From an uncultured Lacibacter sp. (GTDB lineage: Bacteria > Bacteroidota > Bacteroidia > Chitinophagales > Chitinophagaceae), in contig NZ_CAMLGT010000261.1 of the NCBI RefSeq assembly GCF_946479605.1, positions 1-5,117 of the forward strand: a stretch of 5,117 bases of DNA. The letters are read 5' to 3'. The notes beneath the pieces are model-generated. The model made no database searches. It saw only the letters and a list, made by a program, of their open reading frames with translations, and was not told the origin of the DNA. Shown piece after piece: positions 1 through 5,037 of the stretch. The translations under genes and the position numbers were made by a program. Position 1 is the stretch's first letter, and the number at the start of each line of letters is the position of its first letter.

Positions 1-5
1 AAGAA

Positions 6-40
6 GTTACGGGTTAAGGGTTGTGAGTTATGGGTGCTGA
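6..40 (+). repeat. Degenerate 7-bp tandem repeat, block 1
   Basis: Five consecutive heptamers can be read in register: GTTACGG, GTTAAGG, GTTGTGA, GTTATGG and GTGCTGA. The consensus is about GTTRNGR. The 1-155 stretch shows no credible gene, only a chance open frame ending at 117. Similar period-7 blocks occur in two other spacers of this window (949-977 and 4468-4496), so this looks like a class of intergenic repeat rather than a one-off. Function is unknown. Confidence 0.6.
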
Positions 41-155
41 AGGTTGAAGTGGTTGTTAGTTTGGCAGTCATCCTGGCGTTCAGAGGGTCTGTTAAAGAAA
101 GTTCTTACTGTTACTCATAAAGAAAAGCAATCATAAAATTGATCAAGCAACGAAT

Positions 156-890
156 ATGAAGGCAATGATTTTTGCAGCAGGATTGGGTACACGTTTTAAG
201 CCGTGGACAGAACATCATCCCAAGGCGTTGGCACTGGTGAATGGAAAGAGTTTGCTGCAACGCAATATCGAATACCTGCAGCAATATGGTATAACCGATG
301 TGGTGGTGAATGTGCATCATTTTCCTGACCAGATCATTGAAGCAGTAGAAGCCAACAAAGGATGGGGGAGTAATATCATTATCAGTGATGAGCGGGATGA
401 AGTGTTGGAGACGGGTGGAGGTTTAATGAAAGCAAAGCATTTGCTGGAAGATGACGAGCCGTTTGTGACCATTAATGTTGACATTCTTACCAATCTTAAT
501 CTTCATCATTTGCTTGCTTATCATACACAACACAAACCTCTTATTTCATTTGCAGTGAGCAACCGGAAAACAGCACGCAATTTTTTGTTTGATGCAAACG
601 ATAAACTGTGTGGTTGGCGCAACCTTACTACCGGTGAAGAAAAAGGTCCGGTACTTTTGTATGATGAAGCAGCAAAGCAACAGTTAGTTGCAAAAGCATA
701 CAGCTGTGTTGTTGTGTTTGAGCAGCGTTATTTTTCATTGGTGAAACAAACCGGAAAGTTTTCGTTAACAGAGCCGTATTTAGATCTTGCTGCTGAACAT
801 ACCATTCTTGGTTATGATCATAGTGGTGATGTGCTGGTGGATGTGGGGAAGCCGGAGAGTGTGGCGGTGGCGGAAGCGGTATTTAAATAG
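156..890 (+). CDS. MurU-like sugar-1-phosphate nucleotidyltransferase
   Basis: This 244-aa cytosolic protein belongs to the NTP-transferase (GT-A-like Rossmann) family, which joins a sugar 1-phosphate to a nucleoside triphosphate to give an NDP-sugar and pyrophosphate. The signature loop AAGLGTRFKPWT lies at residues 7-18 and is followed by PKAL (22-25), whose lysine normally contacts the phosphates. ETGGG (85-89) is the usual base/sugar-binding segment. NVDI (107-110) stands where many homologues have NGDI and keeps the metal-binding Asp. The C-terminal part has LTEPYLDLA (204-212) and DVGKPES (229-235), as expected for a complete enzyme. The short length, without a left-handed beta-helix domain, fits the MurU (N-acetylmuramate-1-phosphate uridylyltransferase) subgroup better than GlmU or RfbA, so peptidoglycan sugar recycling is the best guess. 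The usual partner, an AmgK-like kinase, is not visible. Substrate is uncertain; mannose-1-phosphate or heptose-phosphate nucleotidyltransferase are alternatives. The ATG at 156 fits because the signature begins at once; no Shine-Dalgarno is seen. Confidence 0.9.
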   Translation: MKAMIFAAGLGTRFKPWTEHHPKALALVNGKSLLQRNIEYLQQYGITDVVVNVHHFPDQIIEAVEANKGWGSNIIISDERDEVLETGGGLMKAKHLLEDDEPFVTINVDILTNLNLHHLLAYHTQHKPLISFAVSNRKTARNFLFDANDKLCGWRNLTTGEEKGPVLLYDEAAKQQLVAKAYSCVVVFEQRYFSLVKQTGKFSLTEPYLDLAAEHTILGYDHSGDVLVDVGKPESVAVAEAVFK

Positions 891-901
891 ATTTACTTTA
901 T

Positions 902-925
902 CGTCAACTTTTTGGTGACGTTTTT
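902..925 (+). terminator. Intrinsic terminator of the nucleotidyltransferase gene
   Basis: CGTCAAC (902-908) pairs with GGTGACG (914-920) around a TTTTT loop, with one internal A-G mismatch, and is followed directly by five T residues (921-925). It begins 11 nt after the stop codon at 890. The stem is short, so efficiency may be moderate. Confidence 0.65.
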
Positions 926-948
926 ATAATTTATACAGCGCTGGTTTA

Positions 949-977
949 CTTACGACTTCTCACTTATTACCTTAAAC
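949..977 (-). repeat. Degenerate 7-bp tandem repeat, block 2
   Basis: On the plus strand a C recurs every seven bases (949, 956, 963, 970, 977), giving units CTTACGA, CTTCTCA, CTTATTA and CCTTAAA. Read on the minus strand the units are GT-initial heptamers such as GTAATAA, GTGAGAA and GTCGTAA, comparable in style to the blocks at 6-40 and 4468-4496. It lies between the terminator of the first gene and the hairpin-rich element at 990-1079. Confidence 0.5.
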
Positions 978-989
978 GATCAAATTGGA

Positions 990-1079
990 GGCTTGCGCAG
1001 CAAGCCGGTTTATTTGTCACTTTTGCTTGTCCAAAAGTAACCAAAAGACAGCCGAAACATATTACCCCCATGTTTCGGC
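990..1079. repeat. Hairpin-rich intergenic element, probably dispersed
   Basis: Three perfect inverted repeats are packed into about 90 bp: GGCTTGC/GCAAGCC (990-996 and 1000-1006, 3-nt loop), CTTTTG/CAAAAG (1020-1025 and 1032-1037), and GCCGAAACAT/ATGTTTCGGC (1051-1060 and 1070-1079, 9-nt loop). CCAAAAG also recurs at 1031-1037 and 1041-1047. From general familiarity, blocks of the form TTTTGCTT-CCAAAAGTAACCAAAAG recur between genes in many Bacteroidota genomes, but copy number here cannot be tested. One frame stays open across the block without an ATG (it would read FCLSKSNQKTAE), which I regard as non-coding. The rest of the 891-1253 spacer shows nothing else I can name. Confidence 0.5.
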
Positions 1080-1253
1080 GGCAGCCCTGATTTAACAGTT
1101 GTACTACTGTGGTGAAAAGCAGTTGTGCCTGCATGATCATCCTTTGTGAAACGGTTTGATTGATCGTTAACAGTGTGACTGTGATGTATGACTATTCTAT
1201 ACGCACAATCATCTCTTGTTTATCCGTTTTATTGCTATTGGTAAATTTTTTTA

Positions 1254-2405
1254 TTACACTTTGATGTAGATCTTCTTTTTATCTAACCAATAACAAATAG
1301 CCCAGTACATGATGATCATGCAAATGGCATAAACGAGTGAGCCATTTTCAGGAATGCCGGGTACGAGTTTGCATACTTTTTCATAGAACCAGCCAAAGGG
1401 GGTAAGGTATTTTGGAAGACCTTCTGCATTTACACCATTCGGAATACGGATGAGTCCCAGTGCTCTTGGCAGGAAACCGCTCAATACAAAAATGAACAGC
1501 GGGTTTTTGCCAAACACATCAAAGAATTTCAGGAGAAAGCCTTTGGCCTGTCTGAATTCGATGAACCAGATCATTGTTGCAATACTGTAAATGGCAAGTC
1601 CTGTTGTGTAGAGTGTGTAAGAACTTGTCCATATTTTTTTGTTGATGGGGAATACCATGCCCCAGGCCAGTCCGCTTACAGTGAGTATGGTTGCTGTAAC
1701 AAACAGTGCACTCAGCATTTCAAAATTTTTACCCTTCTTCTGAATATAATCGCCAACTAAGTAACCAAAGATCACCTGCACAATGGCTGCAAATGTGCTC
1801 ATCAATCCTTCGGGATCAAAGGGAATGCCTTCTCCTTTGTATAAATGTGCTTCTCCCAAAATGGCTTTGTCGATGTTGTTACCAAACCAGCCGTTTAAAC
1901 TGTAAGGATCGCCGGGTGCACCAGCGAACATGGAGAGTATCCAGTAAAACAATAAGAGTACAGCAGCTACTACAAACGCTCCTCTTTGTTTCAGGTAATA
2001 CACTGTGACCGATGCAAAAAAGTAGCAAAGTGCAATCCGCTGCAATACCCCCATGATGCGGAGGTTGTCGAGTGGTTTGAGTACCAGCGCATCGTTGCTC
2101 CATTTTACAAAGGGGCTCCAGTGCAGCAGCAAGCCGATGAGAAAAATGAGCAGTGTCCTTTTGATCACTTTTTTCCAGAACACCGCCTCGCCAGCCTGTT
2201 CCAGTTTGGGCATCACAAAGGCCATGGCATTACCAACAGCAAACAGGAAAAAAGGAAATACCAGGTCGGTGGGTGTGCAGCCATGCCAGGGCGCATGCTC
2301 CAACGGAGCGTAGATGTGGCCCCATGAGCCGGGATTATTTACCAGTATCATTAAGGCAACAGTGGCACCACGGAAGACATCGAGGGAGTAAAAGCGCTGG
2401 TTCAC
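1254..2405 (-). CDS. HGSNAT/DUF5009-like multi-pass membrane acyltransferase
   Basis: This 383-aa inner-membrane protein resembles the heparan-alpha-glucosaminide N-acetyltransferase family (COG4299, DUF5009/DUF1624), whose members move an acetyl group from acetyl-CoA across the membrane onto an amino sugar. Visible hallmarks are SLDVFRG (7-13), NNPGSWGH (23-30), HAPWHGCTPTDLVFPFF (37-53), LRIMGVLQRIALCYF (115-129), DPEGLMST (197-204), WTSSYTLYTTGL (259-270) and GKNPLFIFVLSG (299-310). His37, in the HAPWHG context, sits where the human enzyme has its catalytic histidine (FKHASWNG context, from memory). About ten hydrophobic segments run through the protein, and the tail is basic. Length and both ends look complete. 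The start is GTG at 2405: the frame stays open upstream but contains no ATG, and family members begin right before SLDVFRG. The true acceptor in this organism is unknown; amino sugars from glycans or the cell wall are plausible. It converges on the nucleotidyltransferase gene with a 363-bp spacer, so it is not in the same operon. Confidence 0.88.
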   Translation of the reverse strand: MNQRFYSLDVFRGATVALMILVNNPGSWGHIYAPLEHAPWHGCTPTDLVFPFFLFAVGNAMAFVMPKLEQAGEAVFWKKVIKRTLLIFLIGLLLHWSPFVKWSNDALVLKPLDNLRIMGVLQRIALCYFFASVTVYYLKQRGAFVVAAVLLLFYWILSMFAGAPGDPYSLNGWFGNNIDKAILGEAHLYKGEGIPFDPEGLMSTFAAIVQVIFGYLVGDYIQKKGKNFEMLSALFVTATILTVSGLAWGMVFPINKKIWTSSYTLYTTGLAIYSIATMIWFIEFRQAKGFLLKFFDVFGKNPLFIFVLSGFLPRALGLIRIPNGVNAEGLPKYLTPFGWFYEKVCKLVPGIPENGSLVYAICMIIMYWAICYWLDKKKIYIKV

Positions 2406-2541
2406 AAGGGATGATTTATGAATGAATATAGGGAAAAGGATATTTGCCTTGTTTAAATTGTTGGGAAAGGTTATTTGTGTCGAATTTTTACGTCTGATAC
2501 GCTCTATATACGCTTAATCTACCTAGTATCGTGGGAGTATC

Positions 2542-2581
2542 CTGCCTTCAACAGCAAAGGATGAGCGAAGGATGAAGGCAG
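2542..2581. repeat. 9-bp inverted repeat with internal direct repeat
   Basis: CTGCCTTCA (2542-2550) pairs perfectly with TGAAGGCAG (2573-2581) around a 22-nt loop. The loop and right arm contain AAGGATGA twice (2557-2564 and 2568-2575). It lies 44 bp past the stop of the 197-aa gene and about 140 bp before the acyltransferase start. There is no T-tract on either strand, so it is not a classical terminator; it could be a dispersed intergenic element or an RNA-stabilising hairpin. I see nothing else to name in the 2406-2625 spacer. Confidence 0.4.
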
Positions 2582-2625
2582 TTGTCCGGTCCTAAAGATA
2601 ATGCTACAGGTACTGCACCATGCAT

Positions 2626-3219
2626 TTACAAAGAAGGATCAACCGGAGGTTTCCATTTGCGGCGGGGTTTGGGTTGCGGGGTTAATTGCCGTACTTCAAT
2701 GAGATGTGCTGCTTCCAACATTTTGTGTAATTGACGAGCTGTACAGAGCAGGCTTTCGCCGTTGTTCAGTTCATTGATCGATTCGGGAGAGAGTGCATAC
2801 GTGCATATTTCTTTGAGGATGTACTTCCATTGGGGCAATGTTTTGTAATTGGTAAATTTTTCCAAGGCTTTGTACGGGTTAAGGAATTCCTTTTTGCTGA
2901 GGTGGCGTGGGAAGAAATCCCAAGCCGTTCGTTGTGTGTGCCAGCCGCAATATGTTTCAAATTGTGTGAGGGTAAAGATGGTTGTTGTATTCTCCTTTGG
3001 TATCTGCACTTCCTCTTTGTAATCGTGTTGATGCATGAGTTCAAATACGGCTTCTGTGAGCTCCGTCAGCCGTTCGATAAAGCAAAGTGCTTCCGCAGGG
3101 ATCTTTTTCCATGTTTTTTTTGCATCAGCTGTTTTGATTGCGTTGTGTAAGAGTTTGCCAGCTGCGGCAAGATCAAATGTGTCGAAAAAGGAATCGATGG
3201 TTTGGTGGTGTTGGTTCAT
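2626..3219 (-). CDS. Hypothetical protein, 197 aa, unrecognised
   Basis: I do not recognise this family. The protein is soluble in appearance, with no signal peptide or membrane segment. Residues 1-70 look mainly helical (FFDTFDLAAAGKLLHNAI near 11-28, ALCFIERLTELTEAVFELM near 44-62). A central aromatic-rich part follows (FETYCGWHTQRTAWDFFP, 87-104), then another helical part (LPQWKYILKEICTYALS, 128-144), and a proline/lysine/arginine-rich tail (PQPKPRRKWKPP, 181-192) that could bind nucleic acid or a partner. The ATG at 3219 is well fixed, since an in-frame TAA lies about six codons upstream. Codon use and length support a real gene, and the overlapping plus-strand frames look like shadows. 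It is transcribed divergently from the XRE regulator, with 198 bp between the two starts, so that regulator could control it. Function is unknown. Confidence 0.75.
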   Translation of the reverse strand: MNQHHQTIDSFFDTFDLAAAGKLLHNAIKTADAKKTWKKIPAEALCFIERLTELTEAVFELMHQHDYKEEVQIPKENTTTIFTLTQFETYCGWHTQRTAWDFFPRHLSKKEFLNPYKALEKFTNYKTLPQWKYILKEICTYALSPESINELNNGESLLCTARQLHKMLEAAHLIEVRQLTPQPKPRRKWKPPVDPSL

Positions 3220-3285
3220 GGCTGTTTTGTTTTATGATGCTTTCCTGGTTTCAGTTTTTTGTTCCGGTTCTTTTTTTCTGTTGTA

Positions 3286-3316
3286 CAAAACTGTTCATCG
3301 TACGGCGGATATACAA
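3286..3316 (-). promoter_or_regulatory. Candidate Bacteroidota-type promoter for the 197-aa gene
   Basis: On the minus strand a TTG (complement of 3314-3316) is followed after exactly 20 nt by CAGTTTTG (complement of 3286-3293), one base off the TAnnTTTG -7 consensus. Spacing agrees with the 19-21 nt expected for Bacteroidota sigma-ABfr promoters. It would give a leader of roughly 60 nt before the ATG at 3219. Both motifs are short, so this could be chance. Confidence 0.3.
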
Positions 3317-3405
3317 TTCTGTTTATGGATATGTTATGCCCTTAAAAGGATATTTTATACCGGGGGCCTGTGCATAAGAGACTTTCATTTGTGATTGCAG
3401 CAGCT

Positions 3406-3413
3406 TATATTTG
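3406..3413 (+). promoter_or_regulatory. Perfect TAnnTTTG -7 box before the XRE regulator
   Basis: TATATTTG matches the Bacteroidota -7 consensus exactly and ends only 4 nt before the ATG at 3418. Transcription would begin at or within a few bases of that ATG, giving a leaderless or nearly leaderless mRNA. The -33 element is weaker: TTTC at 3383-3386 has correct spacing (19 nt), while a perfect TTTG at 3388-3391 is too close (14 nt). Confidence 0.55.
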
Positions 3414-3417
3414 TTTT

Positions 3418-3846
3418 ATGGATACAGGAGCTACCAAACACATACATGAAGGCCGCAATGTGAAACGTTTTCGTGAGATGCTGGGCATTAAACAGGAGGC
3501 GCTGGCGGCAGCTTTGGGTGATGACTGGAATCAAAAGAAAATTTCTTTACTGGAGGCGAAGGATAAGCTGGAAGCGGGTGTACTGAAGGATGTTGCCCAT
3601 GCTTTGAAGGTGCCGGTGGAGGCTATCCAGAATTTTGATGAAGAGGCTGCAATAAATATTATTGGCAATACTGTAACGACAGTTAATGATAACGCAACTG
3701 GGCAACTTTTTCAAATACAGCCGACATTCAATCCCATTGACAAATGGGTTGAAGCATTAGAAGAAAACAAACAACTTTATGAACGCCTGTTGCAAGCGGA
3801 GCGGGAAAAAGTTGCGTTGCTTGAAAAGTTAGCAGAGCGGAAATAA
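3418..3846 (+). CDS. XRE-family helix-turn-helix regulator with C-terminal coiled coil
   Basis: This 142-aa protein is a predicted cytosolic DNA-binding regulator. Residues 10-72 form an XRE/Cro-like HTH domain: HEGRNVKRFREMLGIKQEALA (10-30), then ALGDDWNQKKISLLE (32-46) carrying the turn and recognition helix, then LKDVAHALKVPVEAIQNF (56-73). Residues 77-104 are a linker rich in Asn and Thr, and 108-141 are a charged, leucine-rich helix (WVEALEENKQLYERLL and onward) likely to dimerise as a coiled coil. Similar short regulators of this N-terminal type are common in Chitinophagaceae and Sphingobacteriales as orphan genes. I chose the ATG at 3418. The frame could be extended to a GTG at 3370, but that would place the TATATTTG promoter inside the coding region and add a hydrophobic stretch foreign to the family. 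The gene is a single unit, divergent from the 197-aa gene and closed by a strong terminator. Its targets are unknown; autoregulation or control of the divergent gene is inference. Confidence 0.87.
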   Translation: MDTGATKHIHEGRNVKRFREMLGIKQEALAAALGDDWNQKKISLLEAKDKLEAGVLKDVAHALKVPVEAIQNFDEEAAINIIGNTVTTVNDNATGQLFQIQPTFNPIDKWVEALEENKQLYERLLQAEREKVALLEKLAERK

Positions 3847-3864
3847 GTATCAGGGGAGATCCTG

Positions 3865-3897
3865 AAAAGCCATTGCCTGCGGGCAGTGGCTTTTTTT
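3865..3897 (+). terminator. Strong intrinsic terminator of the XRE regulator gene
   Basis: AAAAGCCATTGCC (3865-3877) pairs with GGCAGTGGCTTTT (3882-3894) through 13 base pairs, including one T-G wobble, around a TGCG tetraloop. The T-run 3891-3897 overlaps the right arm, followed by GTTTTG. It begins 18 nt after the stop codon at 3846 and isolates the gene from downstream DNA. Confidence 0.9.
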
Positions 3898-3937
3898 GTT
3901 TTGTTATTTTGGAGATGTAACTGCAATCTATACTTTC

Positions 3938-3961
3938 CCACAAAGTACACGGAGAGCACGG
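3938..3961 (+). repeat. Degenerate CCACAAAG-type repeat
   Basis: The stretch beginning CCACAAAGTACACGGAG resembles the ACAGAG-rich stretch at 5066-5091 (CCACAGAGATACAGAGG). Both can be described as CCACARAG followed by purine-rich ACA units. It lies just after the XRE terminator and is probably a decayed member of the same intergenic repeat family. Between 3962 and 4218 I see no convincing gene, RNA or site. Confidence 0.35.
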
Positions 3962-4218
3962 CGTTTTTCTCAGGATGACGGATCAATCCGGTATCTAAAA
4001 AATCGAATGAATGTTTATGTACTATCGTGATTGGAAGTTGTGTGATTTTCCTGTTGAAAGATGTGACTAAGTGTTTCATATTATTTTTTCGGAGAATGCT
4101 CTTCAACCGTTAACTTGCACACTTATCAGGAACAGGAGAAATTATTCCGCTGTAACAGGTTGGATTTGTGCATGGACAGGAGAGTGAGTCATGTTTTACA
4201 GCACACATATTTGCAACT

Positions 4219-4323
4219 ATGGAAACGGTGCCGGAGCACCAGGCTATGTATCGTGAAATCGACAACCAAGAAGAAACTGCTGTTTGGGCAGCGCATATAG
4301 ATTTTTTGATGGAGGGTGAATGA
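4219..4323 (+). CDS. Possible small acidic ORF, 34 aa
   Basis: An ATG at 4219 opens 34 codons ending in TGA at 4321-4323. The peptide begins METVPEHQAMYREI and ends HIDFLMEGE. It has nine acidic residues, one arginine and no lysine, a composition unlike random translation of this AT-rich spacer. CATATTTG (4206-4213), one base off the TAnnTTTG -7 box, ends 5 nt before the ATG, the same arrangement as before the XRE regulator. The frame is open upstream to 4156, and a GTG at 4168 is an alternative start. I do not recognise the peptide. It may be a real small protein, a remnant of a larger gene, or chance. The longer open frame at 4115-4300 starts at a TTG and has an unlikely composition, so I do not call it. 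Confidence 0.3.
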   Translation: METVPEHQAMYREIDNQEETAVWAAHIDFLMEGE

Positions 4324-4379
4324 GCCTTAATGGCTTGTTTGCCCTTTTGTCTTATATAGTGATGATCTTTTTAAACCGT

Positions 4380-4412
4380 CTTCAGTCTTTTTTTTAACGA
4401 ATGTGACTGAGG
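4380..4412 (+). promoter_or_regulatory. Stem-loop in the region upstream of the UpxY-like gene
   Basis: CTTCAGTC (4380-4387) pairs with GACTGAGG (4405-4412) in eight base pairs with one T-G wobble, leaving a 17-nt loop that starts with nine T residues. It lies about 120 nt before the likely start of the UpxY-like gene. If transcribed it could be a leader hairpin; UpxY-type factors are known to act on the 5' leader of their own operon. The T-run is in the loop rather than after the stem, so it is not a normal terminator. Confidence 0.25.
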
Positions 4413-4437
4413 TGGCGAAGCTTTGCAGTAAATTAGA

Positions 4438-4470
4438 GGGGTTTGTTTTTTGTTTGTGGTTTTTTTTGTT
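4438..4470 (+). other. G/T-only tract (33 nt)
   Basis: From 4438 to 4470 the plus strand contains only G and T, with runs of six and nine T residues. It sits directly before heptad block 3, in the presumed leader or promoter region of the UpxY-like gene. Such a strand-asymmetric tract would give a U-rich RNA if transcribed. Function is unknown. Confidence 0.5.
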
Positions 4471-4496
4471 CTGATGTTCTACGTTTTACGTTCTGA
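4468..4496 (+). repeat. Degenerate 7-bp tandem repeat, block 3
   Basis: Units are GTTCTGAT (8 nt), GTTCTAC, GTTTTAC and GTTCTGA in series. It is of the same GTT-initial heptamer class as the block at 6-40. It ends 36 nt before the likely ATG of the UpxY-like gene. Confidence 0.5.
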
Positions 4497-4532
4497 AGTG
4501 GTTCGTTGAGGGCAGTGAACACCTGTTTGATT

Positions 4533-5030
4533 ATGAAGGAAATGAAAAACTGGTATGCTGTTTATACCAAACCGAGGTGGGAGAAGAAAGTATGTGGTCA
4601 GCTTGACAAAAAGGGGCTGACTTACTATTGTCCTATGACGAAAGTGCGCCGTAAGTGGAGCGACCGGTATAAAGTGATTGAAGAGCCTTTGTTTAAATCA
4701 TACGTGTTTGTGCAGGTGAGCGAGGAAGAAAAGCCGAGAATCCGCCTGACAGATGGAGTTGTGAATTTTTTGTACTGGAACGGGAAGCCTGCTGTGATCA
4801 AGGACAGTGAGATTGATGTGATCCGTAAATTCCTGAATGAGTATGAAGAGGTGGTTGCGAACCCGCTTTCTATTGAAAACGGTCAGCGTGTGCGGGTAAA
4901 ATCGGGTTTGATGATGGATACGGAAGGGATCGTGATCAAGGTAACCAATAACCGGGCATACGTCTTGCTGGAAAGCCTGGGTTATGAACTGACGGCGCAG
5001 TTTGCGAAGGGGAACCTGGAGGTGGTTTAG
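4533..5030 (+). CDS. UpxY/RfaH-like NusG paralogue (transcription antiterminator)
   Basis: This 165-aa protein is a specialised NusG paralogue. Such factors bind RNA polymerase and help it read through long surface-polysaccharide operons. The N-terminal NGN domain covers about residues 5-100, with the typical opening WYAVYTKPRWEKKV (7-20), then YYCPMTKVRRKWSDR (31-45), PLFKSYVFVQV (52-62) and VVNFLYWNGKPAVI (76-89). A KOW-like C-terminal domain covers about 115-162 (GQRVRVKSGLMMDTEGIV, 117-134, and AYVLLESLG, 142-150). Length is that of UpxY/RfaH-type proteins and shorter than many housekeeping NusG. The ATG at 4533 is preferred; the ATG at 4542 (MKNWYAVY) is equally compatible with the family, while a TTG at 4506 is less likely. 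In Bacteroides, UpxY genes come first in capsule operons, so an exopolysaccharide locus is expected downstream, beyond the window. It could instead be an orphan regulator. Housekeeping NusG is unlikely, as no secE or ribosomal protein genes are adjacent. Confidence 0.88.
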   Translation: MKEMKNWYAVYTKPRWEKKVCGQLDKKGLTYYCPMTKVRRKWSDRYKVIEEPLFKSYVFVQVSEEEKPRIRLTDGVVNFLYWNGKPAVIKDSEIDVIRKFLNEYEEVVANPLSIENGQRVRVKSGLMMDTEGIVIKVTNNRAYVLLESLGYELTAQFAKGNLEVV

Positions 5031-5037
5031 GAGGGGG

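Noticed and set aside
1..117. Frame 1 is open from the window edge to a TAA at 115-117, possibly the tail of an upstream gene.
   Set aside because: It runs through the heptad repeat, and the translated sequence is low in credibility (KKLRVKGCELW and onward); no family is recognisable.
3281..3288. Palindrome TTGTACAA in the divergent promoter region as a possible operator.
   Set aside because: Eight bases only, with no second copy in the region; expected by chance in AT-rich DNA.
2731..3394. Plus-strand open frames opposite the 197-aa gene.
   Set aside because: They are antisense shadows; the minus-strand frame has the better composition and a well-defined start.
3370..3417. 16-residue N-terminal extension of the XRE regulator from a GTG, looking like a weak signal peptide.
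   Set aside because: It contains the perfect -7 box, is hydrophobic, and does not fit a cytosolic DNA-binding family.
3777..4106. Minus-strand open frame of 109 codons.
   Set aside because: It overlaps the end of the XRE gene in antisense and reads through its terminator hairpin; composition is not protein-like.
4115..4300. Plus-strand open frame of 61 codons starting at TTG.
   Set aside because: Start codon is poor and composition (many Cys, Arg, Lys) looks like a shadow; the 34-codon ATG frame in the same place is more plausible.
4322..4345. Short AGCC/GGCT hairpin after the 34-aa ORF as a terminator.
   Set aside because: Stem of only four base pairs and no proper T-run.
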